DNA from: Phytophthora quininea
Taxonomy: Eukaryota; Oomycota; Peronosporomycetes; Peronosporales; Peronosporaceae
Length of the DNA: 64,000 nt
Assembly: GCA_011947345.1 (NCBI GenBank)
Contig: JAAVTG010000486.1
Location: forward strand, 27,023 to 91,022
Direction: 5' to 3'
The translations under genes and the position numbers were made by a program. Positions 1-11,215 of the stretch are shown one piece after another. The stretch's first letter is position 1. Every line of letters starts with the position of its first letter. The notes under the pieces were generated by a model that worked only from the letters and a program-made list of their open reading frames with translations, ran no database searches and was not told the origin of the DNA.

Positions 1-171
1 CCAAGCACGATGGACAAACTGATGAATATGCACAAGTTGATTCAACAAGTGGAGGCCCGGTTGTATGAGCTTGAACAGCAAGGACGGACGGATGGCTCGG
101 TGCAAGGCAGCTTGGACATGTATCGCGCCAAGTTAGCTAAACTGGAAGCCGCCTTTTACGATGAACTGTAG
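1..171 (+). CDS. C-terminal fragment of a coiled-coil protein, possibly the second protein of a PIF/Harbinger element
   Basis: The reading frame is open from the first base of the window and stops with TAG at 169-171, so the 5' part lies outside. The visible 56 or so residues are rich in Leu, Gln, Glu and Lys with heptad-like spacing, which suggests a short coiled coil. It ends 43 bp from the end of the convergent Harbinger transposase. PIF/Harbinger elements usually carry a second Myb/SANT-like gene beside the transposase, and this could be its tail; that is inference from position only. It could equally be the end of an unrelated host gene. Confidence 0.45.
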   Translation, partial: PSTMDKLMNMHKLIQQVEARLYELEQQGRTDGSVQGSLDMYRAKLAKLEAAFYDEL

Positions 172-214
172 GTGCTTGAGCTCGTTTGTCGTAGCTACTG
201 CTAATCAATTAAAC

Positions 215-1515
215 CTACGCCAACACACTACCTCTTTCATTTGCAGCGCGGCGGATATTGTAGGCAGGACGGAGAATATTCAGTCCTCGCAGCTTTGACA
301 CGTATGCACTGCGCAGCAACTCCGACTCCGACGTCTGTTCTGGATACACTTGAGAGGAAGCATACATCGGTCGATACGTCGAGATGTCCTCGATTCCCAC
401 CGTCATGTCCGTCTCATCGGCAGTGGTTCTTGCGGCGAGTGCAGCAGCCATGTCGTCATCGTCGTCGACATCACCACCACCGTCTTGCTCCAGCCGCTCA
501 TCGATACAGAAGTTGTGCAGAATACACGCAACATGAACAACCTTCTTCACATGCTTTACTCCAACCCGAAGAGGAGACTTAAAAATTCGCCACTTGTTAA
601 CGAGCAGGCCAAAGGCCATCTCCACCCGGATCCGTAGCTGGCTCAAATGAAAATTGAAGCTGTCACGATATCGGTTATTTGTCTGTGGTCTTGTAAATGG
701 CGTGAGAAGCTTGTTGCTGTTGGAATAAGCGTTGTCTCCGGCAAGGAACAGTCCAATAGGAAACGTTTGTACAGTGCGAGAGAGTTCCCACCGCAAAATG
801 CCAACGAATCGCCCATGCCACCAGGCGAGGCGCTGGTCACGGCAATGAAACGACTCCGATGATCCACACACGCCTGCACATTGACGCCATAGGGCTGATA
901 ATGCCCCGAGAAAAACGTCATCACACGATTGACCTCTCCTCTCCTGGGCACTTGGATACTGCACAGCCAGCCGTCGATAGCACCCACACAGCCCGTTAAA
1001 ACGCGGTTATTATTGAGGCGGGCGAACGCTCAAACTGCCTGGCGCTGCTCGAACTTGGTGGTAGGGAATGTTAACTGCAGTTCATCGTGGTTTTCAATCG
1101 CAGTCATGACTTGATGAATACAGCCGTAGAACCCGGATTTGCTTGCCCCTGAAAGTGATCGAACAGGATGGAAGGAATATCCTGCAAGCCAAGAAATAAA
1201 CATTTGCAGCTTGTTGACCGGTGTAAGAGGTTTGTCACCTCTGGTCCGCCGACGCGATTGCGCCTCGTCGACGCGAATACTCGGCGCCAACAAGCGCAGC
1301 AGCTTTTCAAATGCCCGGAATGACATCCTGTAGTATTGTGTGAATTGGCCTTCGTTTAGCAGCAACTGCGAGTGGTGGCGCCAGTTAAGGCGCTGCCGGT
1401 GCAAGCACGGACGTCGTTCGTCAACGCCATCATCATCTGCCAGAAGCAGCACACACACCAGCACCACAGCAATCACAACAGCAGCTTTTCTCTCCATCAC
1501 GTGACGCCTTCGCAA
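215..1515 (-). pseudogene. PIF/Harbinger-type DDE transposase (HARBI1-like), broken
   Basis: The minus strand encodes a DDE_Tnp_4-type nuclease in pieces. The N-terminal part (1515-1030) contains a helical segment before the core. An in-frame TGA at 1030-1032 is followed without frame change by the first catalytic Asp in a GAIDGW context near 985. A frameshift near 750-765 then moves the frame to the second Asp (GDNAYS) and the Glu (RVEMAFG). The C-terminus is an acidic Asp-rich tail. The order and spacing of the D, D and E residues and the VEMAFG...WRIF block are typical of the family. With a stop and a frameshift it cannot make a full transposase. The element's terminal repeats were not found; the left end is probably outside the window. 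Confidence 0.82.
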
Positions 1516-1933
1516 GTTGAGGAGGGGGATCTGAAAACTACGTTATATTTTACAGCGTGGCGCGTGGCGCAGCCATTTGCCATGGCACTTCTTGGCGTCA
1601 TGCATGGCACCTGCACGGCACGAGAACCCCTAAACCACAGCTGTGAACGACCAATCAGATGTGAGACGGCACCAATTTCGTGCCATGGCGCGCGGTCAAG
1701 ACCAGGCCTTAGTTTATCTTGTGTTCACTCTTGCCAACTCTATGCTGACTGCTGACTGGACAAGAGTTTCCTAAGTCGTGTGCTAGCTCTACCGACTTCC
1801 CTTTGTCATGGGGAGGTGATATCGACAGCGGGGCTCCTGCTATTGACAGCGGGCCTGTACTTTCCCTGTGACACGGAACAGCCTTCACTTCCAAAAGTTG
1901 TAGCTACAGTGCGAGTTAATGTGAATCAAGGCG

Positions 1934-4190
1934 ATGCTCTGGTGGCCAGTCATTGTACTCCGATTTAGCCCGCTTCTCATTTTAGGTTCTACCATGCAAC
2001 GTTTGTTGCCGCTGCCGCTGCCGTGGTCTCATTGCACTGACGCCTGTACATCGCGATTGCAGAGTTTAGTCGCTCAGACAAATTCCAGACTGCATACGAC
2101 GCTTTCAGTGTCTTGGGTACCACCAGCCACGATTTCTCAAGACGTCACTCAACCGTTCCAACGGTCGGTACCAGCGCTACCTCCACGGGGAGGATCTACG
2201 GAAAGTGAATGTCACCAAATAACTCAACTGGCAGAGGAGTTTGTTTACAGGACGGCACCAAATCTTCGGCCCAACCGTAGTGGCGGCAGCTCGGTGACCT
2301 GGGTGCTACCTTGCTTAGACGAACAAGCCTTCGAATCACCTGAACTGGCCCAACGTGCAATTAATGGGTCTGCTCAGCACCATGGCTACGCCGTTGTATA
2401 CAAAGGCACTAACTACAATCACAAGAAGCAGCGGACGCTCATTAGATATGGATGTGATCGTCATGGGCAACGGCGAAAATACGAACTACTGAATCAACGA
2501 CCAAATGCAAGTATTTGAAAGTGTAATTGTCGCATGGAAGTCTGCGTTGTTCGGAGGGTTTGTGGTAGCAAAACTATCTGAGAAATTCAGCACCGCGGAC
2601 ATGGATTTAATCATAATCACCCTCCATCTACGCACCCTTCCTCACATCCTATTTTTCGACGTTCTAGTCGCACTACAAACGTGAACATAGCCATAAAGGT
2701 TGACAGCGAGACAGGAACAAGTGCCAAGCAGACAATTGCCCGACTTTTAGTGAAGAATCCAAGTTTGTGTATCGCTCCCCGGGATATCTACAATGAACGA
2801 GGGCGTGCCGAACTGCAAGAACTGGGAGGGAGGAGTCGCATTGAGTTCTTAATGAACAAGCTCCGTACTGGTCCATTTCCGTGGCACTTAAGCAAGACGC
2901 GGAGAATCGTTTGTCACATTTATTTTTGCTCACACCGAGGCCATCAAGATATATTCTTACAATTACGACGTGATTTTGCTTGACTGTACGTATCGTACAA
3001 ATCGCTTCAATATGCCCCTACTTAATATTGTTGGAGTCACGGGGATGAATACCACGGTTCACATTGCACAAGCGTTTCTTAGTTGCGAAAAACTTTCAGA
3101 TTATCAGTGGGCTTTATCATGTCTGCGTCAATTGCAAGAAGATAACAAAACTCTGCTCCCGCAAGTGTTTTTGTAGATAGAGATCTGGCGCTACAAAACA
3201 CTATGGAGGTTAACTTTCGAGAAATTCCTGTCCTTCTGTGTCTGTAGCATGTTATGAAAGGTGTGCAAGCGTATGCTAGGCGCCATTCATTCCCAAAAAT
3301 GGAGGACCCGTTAACATCAATTGCGCACGATTCGGAGAGCCATCGCCAATTCGTCCAGGCATTTCTACGAGTGGTAAACGCAACTACTGAAGAAGATTAC
3401 ACTTTTTGGCGCCAAGAACTATATTTCTATACCCCAGTTGAAGCAGCATACATCGAGAAGACCTGGCTGGACATTTGGAGCCGATGAATTGTTCGTTATT
3501 GGACAAACAACATTGTACATTTTGGTATGGACGCTACTTTCCGGGTTGAGGGCTACCATGCTACACTTAAATCTTGGTTGGGGTCTTCAACAGGGGATTT
3601 GCTGACAATCCATACTAGGATTGAACATTGGTGACGGCAATCGATAGCAAAACACTATTCGCTTGTCTCTGATGCGAAAGTGTTTGTTCCAGCTAGCCTC
3701 CGAGGCAATTATTTCGCCGCCGTCGTCAAGATTATTCTCAAGTTTGCTCTTTTCAGGTTTTTGGCATTATACGAGAAAGAAGAGCTGTTATTGAGACCAT
3801 GTTCTGGTACGTTTACACGCACACAAGGCATTACGTGCACACATTTGCTTCGCTACAGAGCAAGAACTGGTAAGGGGTTGTATCCAGAAGATTTCCATGC
3901 TCATTGGTGGATCGATAGGTCTCAAGCGCCTGAAACACTGCCAGCCAGGATTTTGGAACCACGAACAATTTCTGATCATCGGGCAGAACGAGCACTCGTC
4001 AGAAAGCGCTCTCGACACATCAGCGGCACTGGCCCTCAAGGGACAAGACGAATTTCATCAGGCTTCGAGTTATAACGTGCACAACGTAAATCAACAGGTA
4101 GCTTTTCCAGTAATATCGCAACCACTGTGTTGCCATTTAAAGCTGCGCACCAACGATACCGATTGTGCAAATCACTGTAAGACGTATTAA
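1934..4190 (+). pseudogene. MULE transposase with FAR1-like DNA-binding domain, degenerate
   Basis: Fragments in shifting frames follow the order of a FAR1/MULE transposase. A FAR1/GCM-like zinc-binding stretch (RYGCDRHGQRRKY near 2450-2490) is followed by a helical linker and the core beginning with LLDCTYRTN at about 2975, where the Asp is the first catalytic residue. Then come the ITGVT/A-like strand and a WAL segment, and near 3820-3930 a TCTHLL...HAHWW block resembling the SWIM-like tail. Several stops and frame changes (after 2518, 2983, 3176 and 3487) separate these pieces, so no intact protein is made. It lies inside the 45-bp TIRs and was presumably the element's own transposase. Confidence 0.75.
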
Positions 4191-4324
4191 CCGGCACCGA
4201 TCGAGTTATAGTGCATCACCTTGATTCACATTAACTCGCACTGACTCACAATAGTTCGCGCTTCTCGCAAGTGATTTGACAAAATTCGTACTTCCTTCTC
4301 GAACCGTTCATTTGCTTTCTTGTA

Positions 4325-4627
4325 GTGGGGATGAGAGATGAAGAAGAGGTCGCAGCTCTCAGGCATGCTGCTAGCATGACCATTGCTGAGAAGAAGGAGT
4401 GCGTTAGAACATGGCTCGCCCATCCTGAGTGGAGCTCAAATCGCGCTGCCCGGAAGCTCAGGGCCCCCAAATCGACTATTATCGGTTGGAGGAAGCAGTA
4501 CAAAGATAACCTAGGTACCCCCGCTGAAGATGATAATCGCAAGCGTCGTCGCGGAGGGGACGAGTGGGCAGACGGGCCCCTACGAAGAGCGAGTACTGAG
4601 TTACTTCGATACCTGCTTGCGAGATGA
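4325..4627 (+). CDS. Helix-turn-helix (psq/CENP-B-like) ORF inside the MULE
   Basis: This 100-residue ORF has a plausible HTH at residues 18-58: a helix with EKKECVRTWLAHPEW, then SNRAARKLRAPKSTI and WRKQY, the pattern of psq- or CENP-B-type DNA-binding domains. A basic KRRR patch follows, which could be a nuclear signal. It sits between the transposase relic and the Ulp1-like relic and may be the N-terminus of the latter, as the frames run close together. Function in the element is unknown. Confidence 0.45.
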   Translation: MGMRDEEEVAALRHAASMTIAEKKECVRTWLAHPEWSSNRAARKLRAPKSTIIGWRKQYKDNLGTPAEDDNRKRRRGGDEWADGPLRRASTELLRYLLAR

Positions 4628-4849
4628 TGGAGCGTGCGAACTGAACGACCTGCTTTCATACTGTCAAAACATCGACGAGTTCGCCAAAAGAACATTAAAA
4701 CGCAAAAATCATGGGTAAGCCGGTTTATTAAGTACTGGTCTACTCACCGAAGCAGTACTACAAGTACTGTAGGAAATGGTGTCCTGGGCGGTCTCGTAGG
4801 CGGCGAAGTGGGTCTTGAAAGCGGCGTCACTACGGTTACTGAAGTTGGC

Positions 4850-5555
4850 GTACGGGTCGTAAAATCTCGCTTTTTGTCGAGGACTTCAATAGTTTGCTCT
4901 CAGGCAAAGCTGTGACAGCATCAACAATCGACTATTTTATTCTGCAGTACATACCCAGCGTTTACGGCCTTGTAATGGCTTGCCCAACTACGGTGTACAG
5001 CGCTATTGAGTCTGAATCTTTGGTAAAGAGAAATTTTGAAAAAGGAGGGTGGTAAATAGCATCGACGATATGGTGAAGTGGTCGTCGTTTAAGTATTTAC
5101 TACTCCCTATCAGCGGCAGAAACCACTGGAGTCTCATGGTGGTTGAACACGCGGCACAGCTTGGTGTGCCAAAGTCGCATCACGTCAAATCCTTGCGAAA
5201 AGCCCACGATCCCATTTACGCCTTCGAAACGCTGATTTGGTTCTTGGACCAACACCGATCAAGAACAGAGAGCCCCCTACCGGTGGCGGGGTGGAGGACC
5301 TTCGTTTACGACACTTGGCCACAACAAGTGAATAACGTCGACCGCGGGATTTATATGCTGCAGTTCCTGGACAAGACATTCAAACGCATAACACAACAAA
5401 AACCGGAGTCACTTGAAGGTTATATGAAGGAGTGGACATCGGGAACTTTTAACATCGCGAAATCAGACGACCATCGAATTCGTCAACGCAGACGTGTAAG
5501 TGATGACATTGCAGCGCAGAAAAAAAGAACGAAGTCGCTACAACAAACTAAATAA
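4850..5555 (+). pseudogene. Ulp1-like (C48) cysteine protease carried by the MULE, inactive
   Basis: Frame 1 from about 4850 gives a typical Ulp1 opening (DFNSLLSG, then IDYFILQYIPSVYG near 4926). After a frameshift near 5040-5050 the frame of 5049-5555 continues with the core. The catalytic His is in GRNHWSLMVV (near 5125) and the Asp in FVYDTW (near 5310). At the usual DCG position the sequence reads VDRGIYMLQF (near 5340), so Arg (CGC) replaces the nucleophilic Cys, one base away from TGC. MULEs carrying Ulp1-like proteases are known from plants. A basic tail (RQRRR) ends the protein. With the frameshift and the lost Cys it is not expected to cut SUMO-like substrates. Confidence 0.72.
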
Positions 5556-6315
5556 AAGTTATACGGCTTGTCGAAATGAAATACTTGTTGTATGCACCAC
5601 GAACCTTTGAAATCTGCGGACTGCAAAATGAGGCGTCTCGCAAAGCCATGGCTTGCCCACATTGTTCTCGGAGCACCGCTCTCGTAATTAGCTACCTGGA
5701 CTGCTACTGCTCATCGCACCAGGCAAGCAGAACGAACTGTCGGCCATGGACTCGTTGTAAGAGATTTAACTCTATGAGGTCAAAGGGGCGCTTGCGAACA
5801 AGTTAGACGCCACAAAACTGCGTCACAAATTTGTTGGCGTCATCTGGACGGGTGTGGACACGGTCTTCAGCACATATCAATCGGGGCGGCGACTCTGTGC
5901 TTGACTGCGGGAGGGGCTCGTGCTACAGATAATACAGCGCGCTGCCGACTCCTGTTCGAATTGTGGTCCACACGTATCAACAAATCGTAACTGCAGCCCG
6001 TCTCTTGATGACAAAAACATGAAACAATCGTTGGTCGCGTGGCTTTTCTTTGGATCATTTATGCACGAAATCACTTATCTTTTAATGGGCCCGCTGTCAA
6101 TAGCAGGAGCCCCGCTGTCGATATCACCTCCCTTTGCCATGGCATACACCTGATGTGACGTGCAGAGACCAGAAATTCGGTGTCCCGGCTAAATGGAGTT
6201 GTGAGTGCTCGTGGCGCACAAATAATGAAAAGGCAAACAAAGCGTAAAACGCTGCTATATTCTCTAGTCATGCAATGCCACAGCTCGAAAAACATCATCG
6301 AAATCTTCATCCAAA

Positions 6316-7654
6316 CTAAATTCTCCTAGCACCTCGTCGACTTGTTTCGTTCGCTTGGCTTTTCCACAATATCTGCTGCATCCTCCACTTCAACCACTGC
6401 GCCCAACTGTTCACCACCCCAGTCATGTAGCAGATCGCATTTTTGAAGCCGCCGACTACGGTTTCCGATGTAGTCTTCATCCACGCATCGTTGACCCAGC
6501 TGCGATCTGGGGGCTGCAACTTGAAAGGGACACCTGGTGTACGGGCTTGTAGTTGCACTCGTAGGTCATGAATCCAAAGATTTCGCAGTCGTGTATTGAG
6601 CGGGCCGTTCCAAGTGGCGTCGGTCGGCCGACACACTGACGTAGCGTTTGGTGGGACCTTCATCAGCGTGACGTCAATTGCTTCAGCATACTTGGTGGCT
6701 TCCTTGGACCAGTGTCCACAAAAGTCATCGGGTAACAGCAGCACCGGCTCACGCGGCTGTGGGCGGTCAGCAAAATAAAACGATAGCCACTGAATAGTCA
6801 GATAGCTATTCCACCAGCCTAAATCATTAGACTATGTTAGAATTATTTGAGAAAATATTAGCTTCGTCAAAACTTACCTTTTGCGTTTGCGTACACCTGC
6901 TTACCGAAGTCAATTTGCGCAGGCGAAGCATCTTTTCGCCACATATTGGTGCTGAATCCGTGGCGTGCCTCGTGGCTCTCTCCGCGCCGTTCCTCCACCG
7001 AAGTAGGGCGCACCTTAAAAACGACGAACGGCGCGTAATTTTTCCCAGTCGAATCACCAAGGAGCATGACCGTGGCGCGGTCTTTCGACTTGCCGCCGCA
7101 CCGCACCCAAACGGTTTTGATACCCGTCCTGTGCAGTGTTTTTAGGGAGATATTCGAAGCAAGCAGCTAGTTAAGAGTACATGAACACGAACTTTAGTCC
7201 ACTAGTTACGAATCGAATTACAAATAAAATGAAAATCGTACCAGTCTGATCAGCATTGAATACGCGCGTTGCCCCAATCTCCTGGGCTTTTTCCTTGACC
7301 GCTTTTGCGAAGTCCTCAGCAATTTTCGCGGGTTCTGGGGTCGAATGTGGCCTTGTCTTGTCTTGCACCGAAGTGAAATGCGGTGGCGCAACTTGAAGCG
7401 CTTTTGCCAGCTCCACGAAGCTTTAAAAACTTTTAATTCGAGGCCTTTGCAACTTCAAGGGCCTGGATGCTCAGCATTGTCGGGGTAACTGGAACGCCTT
7501 CTTCACGCATTCCATTTACCCATTTAACTAATGACAGCTCTTCATCACCAGATAGCGCGGTTCCCAGACCCATTTTGCGCGTCTTCCTCTTTGCTGCACC
7601 ACCTGGCTGGCTGCGGAGCGCTGCGATCTTGCGACGCTTTTGACCCCATGACAA
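6316..7654 (-). pseudogene. Pogo-type DDE_1 transposase, probably spliced, damaged
   Basis: The minus strand carries a CENP-B/Tc5-like HTH region (7654-7433). A stop or frame change near 7430 precedes the rest. The catalytic core reads NADQT (first Asp, near 7245), LLPDDFCGHWS (second, near 6735) and CRPTDATWNGPLN (third, near 6620). Two introns look likely. One is near 7130-7245 (GTACGA donor), whose exact junction does not hold the frame. The other is at 6819-6877 (GTAAG...AG), which joins two coding stretches cleanly. The order and motif spacing are those of pogo/Tigger transposases. It lies inside the TA-flanked 25-bp TIRs. Frame problems at the 5' end make activity unlikely. Confidence 0.72.
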
Positions 7655-8677
7655 GATTAGCGTTCTGCGACTGTGATACTTTGAGTCTGCTAGCTTAGGG
7701 TAAAAAGAGTGATAGTACGCCTGATGTCCCCAAACTCTTTGAGGTGGTCCAAAACACGAAGTTTCTCGTCAGCGGGATACGATTCTGTCTGGTTCATCGG
7801 TTCTTGTCGACCTTGGACGCCAGGCAGGCGAGGTCGTCCTTTTGGTCGTCTCTTCTGCGGTTCTGCCATGCGAATGACAGATTAACAGCTGGATGGCTGG
7901 GAGCGCCTGCAGTGTGCTGCATGCGATGACAAAGGATGCACGGTGTTTCTTCCCGCAGGCACCTTTATGGCTCCTGATTGGCCAGATCGGTGGTGCATGC
8001 CTTCGCAAATAGTATGCCATGACAAAGGGGAGTCGGTAGTGTAATATATATCAATACTGTCAACCCTGTCCTAATTAGTCCCTGTACTAGAGCAATTAAG
8101 AGAGATTTTGAATCCTGAGTCTGAATCCAAAAACTACAATAAAAAGTGTGCGCGAACTTAGCGCAGCGGCGCCAGGCGCGCCTGCGACATTTTGAACTGC
8201 AAAACCCCAAATTGTTGCAGTGAAACGTACGGAATCGATTAATTCATTTTGGCGTAAAATGCAGCCGGAAAGGCTGATAAAGGAGCATCACCGCAGCGCG
8301 TAACATGGGTTAAGATGGGCACTTCAATGCGGAAAGAGCTTGGATACCGCACTCGGGGCCACCGCACTCAAGCACGGAATCTCTCAAGGACCAAGACCGT
8401 GCTTTATTTGGGCCCCGCCACGAGCACACTGGGCGCTTCTGCTGCGTGGTCTCATCGTCACAGTGTGTCATCACGCGAGCAGCCTATAATATGGCCAGCA
8501 GACTCGACCAATTTAGCCGTATGCTCCGGAGATCCTCGTCCGAGGATGAAGGAGCTCAAGAAAGCAAGTCCGAGAATGAAGGAGCTCACGAAAGCAAGTC
8601 CGAGGACTTTAGCTGTGGATATGCACTGGTTTCGCGACCCCGGACTGCAGCTTCAGCGTTCGTCCCCCACACACTCC

Positions 8678-9177
8678 TCAGCAGTCTGGTCTCAGAGGAA
8701 GACTCCCTTTCATACCGCCTGGTGAGAAGCAAAACTTGCCCGCGTCTTTGCCGCGAATGACGCGGTTGTTGCCTCTCCACTGAAGCGCCATCACGACTGC
8801 TCTGAGCGAGGTAAAGCGTCGAAGCAGGTATTTCATCACGCGGGCAGCATATTGCTCCCTGTCGGCAGGAAGCATGTCCACGGTGATGTCTTGTATGTCG
8901 ACGTCTCGCATCGCCCTGGTCTGCCTTGGTGTGTCAAAGCACAAAATACAGAGTGATTGTAGGACAACGAATTCAAGACTCAGTTCGCTCTTATGATGCT
9001 TGCGTTTTGAGCTGCAATTTGGCTGCGAACCTTGAGTCCCTCGGGAAAAGTCACCGTCAGTGCATAGCCGCGAGGAAGGTTCGATTCAAAACAGCCTGCA
9101 ACCTCAGGACTCAATTCTCTCTTAATTGCTTCATTGGCTAATATCTTGCGGTACTTAATCACATCTCGGTCTACCAA
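8678..9177 (-). pseudogene. Unrecognised ORF fragments in the left part of the Tigger element
   Basis: Two minus-strand stretches (9177-8980 and 8944-8678) encode hydrophilic sequence that may belong to one broken protein, separated by a stop and frame change near 8980. No family is recognised. They follow the transposase on the same strand inside the same TIRs, so they may be the 3' part of the transposon's coding region or a captured fragment. Confidence 0.3.
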
Positions 9178-9239
9178 CTTGGTAGTCAGCGTTTTCTACA
9201 GAGCTGAACTAATACTTGTCAAACTTGAAATTTAATACC

Positions 9240-10872
9240 AAATTTCAGCTTGGTAATGACTACTCCACCGAGGAAAAGAAGCCTCGGATGGATGTCTGCT
9301 GCAGTGCTGCTTCTCGCTCAGCTCGCAATTCCTGTCGTGCACGCCACTGAAGCGTGCGGAGCCCCTCCATCGTCTTCCGTTCCACGTCTGGGTGCTCAAC
9401 CAGCATAAGATCACCGACCGTATCGCGTCAACTCTATCAGCCTTCGATAGGGATGCTAGAGGGTCAATCGCCTCGTCAGGCTCTTCTGTATCGTCATCAT
9501 CAACATGCTGCGCCGATGCAGCGAGTGCAGCATCGCACAACCCGTTAAGAAGGTCATCCGCGGACAGCATCTCCATCTCGGTGTTCTCCTCGGCCGGGTT
9601 GCAGACAAAGAGTCGATATCCATGGGATCTCGGATCTGCAGTGCTCGCATCTGAGTCATGAGTGTCGTATTCAACATTTTCTCATCTTCTTGTTGCAAGC
9701 GGCGAGACGATGAGCGCCCGGCGATAAGCCCCGTGTGGTGGAAGCAGTTTAGAACGACAACCGGTGGCACCTCGCACCAGCAAGCCTTGAGCCAACGCAT
9801 GGCTGTTAGTTGGTCGACAGCATAGATGTCAGACGTTGCACCAGCTTCGTCCATGTCAAGAGCTTGCTGCAGTTGCCGACAGCGATAGCGACGCTTGACC
9901 GACGAAATAATCCCAGCGTCCATAGGTTGCAAGCGCGCGGTGGTGTTTGGGGGCAAGAAGACGACAGTCACCGCTCGAAGTGTCATGCTACCAGTGGTAT
10001 GCGACGACGCGTTGTCTAGCAGAAGGACAATTCTTCGTCCCTGCTGCTCCATATTCATGTCCAGTTGATGCAGCCACTCAATAAAAAGCACGCTTGTCAT
10101 CCATGCTTTCTTATTACTGAGGTAATAAAAGCCGAGTTCCGCACCACTTTTCTTCTTGAAGCAGCGTGGTTTGACCGTGTGATCGATGATGAAGGGGTCG
10201 CGCATATCGCTGCCGACTGCATTACACGTGAGAGCGACAGTAACACGAATTTTGCTCTTCTTCGCACCTGAAATCTGACGGCTGACGATGGTTTTATCAG
10301 GCGCTAACTTGTAGAACATGCCAGTCTCATCCATGTTGTAGATATCTGCAAGCCGGTAGCCGTGCAGACGGCGCTTGAGATTTTCTATTTGAGCTGGAAG
10401 ACCTGCTTCATCAACAGCTCCCCTTCCCCGTGCATCTTGAGGCTTTTGAAGCCATGCCGTGCTTGTAAGGACTGAAGCCATCCATTGGAATAACGCAAGC
10501 GGAGGTCTTGAGGGTTTCAAGGAGCTCCTCCAGCCGCCGCGCCTTGACCTTCAAGAGATCACCGCTCAAACTGATTCGCCTGATTTGGCACTGATGTACC
10601 CAATTGGCAAGGGCATCGTCGACTGCTGTATGAGCCACAGTTGCGCTTCGCCGCCGCTGAAGCTCGGCATCTGTCGCCTGAAGGAACTTGCTGCGCCTCT
10701 TCATGATGTTGTAGATGGTGCCTTGGGTAGGAGCCTATACTAGCGCCAGTTCCCGCAGGGCTTTTTGCGCGAGATCCCGCTGGGTGAGGGTCGGGTGAGA
10801 GGACTGCCACTCGCAGATCCGTTTCTTCTGCTGGAAGGTGAGATTACCGGCGTGCTTGGCCTGCCGAGGCAT
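9240..10872 (-). pseudogene. Tigger/pogo-type DDE_1 transposase with CENP-B HTH, frameshifted
   Basis: The start is an ATG at 10872, followed by a CENP-B N-terminal HTH (FQQKKRICEW...LTQRDLA). An in-frame TAG near 10738 interrupts it. The second HTH (Tc5 type, 10704-10450) comes next, then a frame change and the DDE core. Core motifs are IYNMDETG (near 10340), VLLLDNASSH (near 10025) and LPPNTTARLQPMDAG (near 9930), the three catalytic Asp contexts of Tigger/jerky proteins. The frame changes again near 9570, where an acidic DDDDTEEPDE stretch begins. Introns are not obvious. The gene is non-functional as read. Confidence 0.8.
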
Positions 10873-11215
10873 CGCTGGAGTAGCTGCGAATACGGGAAAT
10901 GAGGGAAATGCTTGGGGAAGAGCTGCGTAGCGCTCGAATGAGTGGTGTCTGTGGGTTTCCTTTGCTCTCTAATCAAACCACTGTACTTAATCAAATATCT
11001 GGCAACGGGTAGTACTAATTAGGACACGTTTGACAGTACTCTTTGCTAATATAACTTGCAGGACGTGGTAGAGGTGGCTCACTTACGAACTTTAGCTCTG
11101 CGAGCTTCTGAGCCACCTCACAAGCCACGGTCCTGTCGGTCACTTTGCCCGGCACTCACGTATTTTCACGCATTTCCCTTCAGAAACCATGGAAGTGAAT
11201 AATTCTCTATCATAG

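Larger units (their letters stand above)
1811..6132. mobile_element. Mutator-like element (MULE) with perfect 45-bp TIRs and 9-bp target duplication
   Basis: Bases 1811-1855 are the exact reverse complement of 6088-6132. The repeat starts GGGAGGTGATATC and has an internal duplication of GACAGCGGG. Immediately outside are 9-bp direct repeats, TTTGTCATG (1802-1810) and TTTGCCATG (6133-6141), differing at one base. This is the 8-11 bp duplication expected of MULEs. The interior holds a FAR1/MULE transposase relic, a helix-turn-helix ORF and an Ulp1-like protease relic, all on the plus strand. Perfect terminal repeats beside damaged genes suggest fairly recent movement, perhaps with help from another source. 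Confidence 0.85.
1792..8036. mobile_element. Pogo-like DNA transposon, interrupted by a nested MULE
   Basis: A 25-bp terminal inverted repeat begins at 1792 and ends at 8036, each flanked by TA (1790-1791 and 8037-8038), the usual Tc1/mariner-pogo target duplication. The left repeat reads through 1792-1810 and resumes at 6142-6147 after the nested MULE and its duplicated target. Spliced that way it matches the right repeat (8012-8036) at 24 of 25 positions. Without the MULE the element is about 1.9 kb, a normal size for pogo elements. Its transposase lies on the minus strand at 6316-7654. Confidence 0.75.
8057..11036. mobile_element. Second pogo/Tigger-like element with 23-bp TIRs and TA duplication
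   Basis: Bases 8057-8079 match the reverse complement of 11014-11036 at 21 of 23 positions (core TGTCCTAATTAGT). TA flanks both ends (8055-8056 and 11037-11038). The 2980-bp interior holds a Tigger-like transposase on the minus strand starting near the right end, and weaker ORF fragments near the left end. It starts only 20 bp from the end of the neighbouring pogo-like element, whose TIR sequence is different. Confidence 0.78.

Noticed and set aside
1030..1032. Intron to explain the stop in the Harbinger transposase
   Set aside because: The frame is unchanged and conserved on both sides without GT-AG borders, so a point mutation to TGA is simpler.
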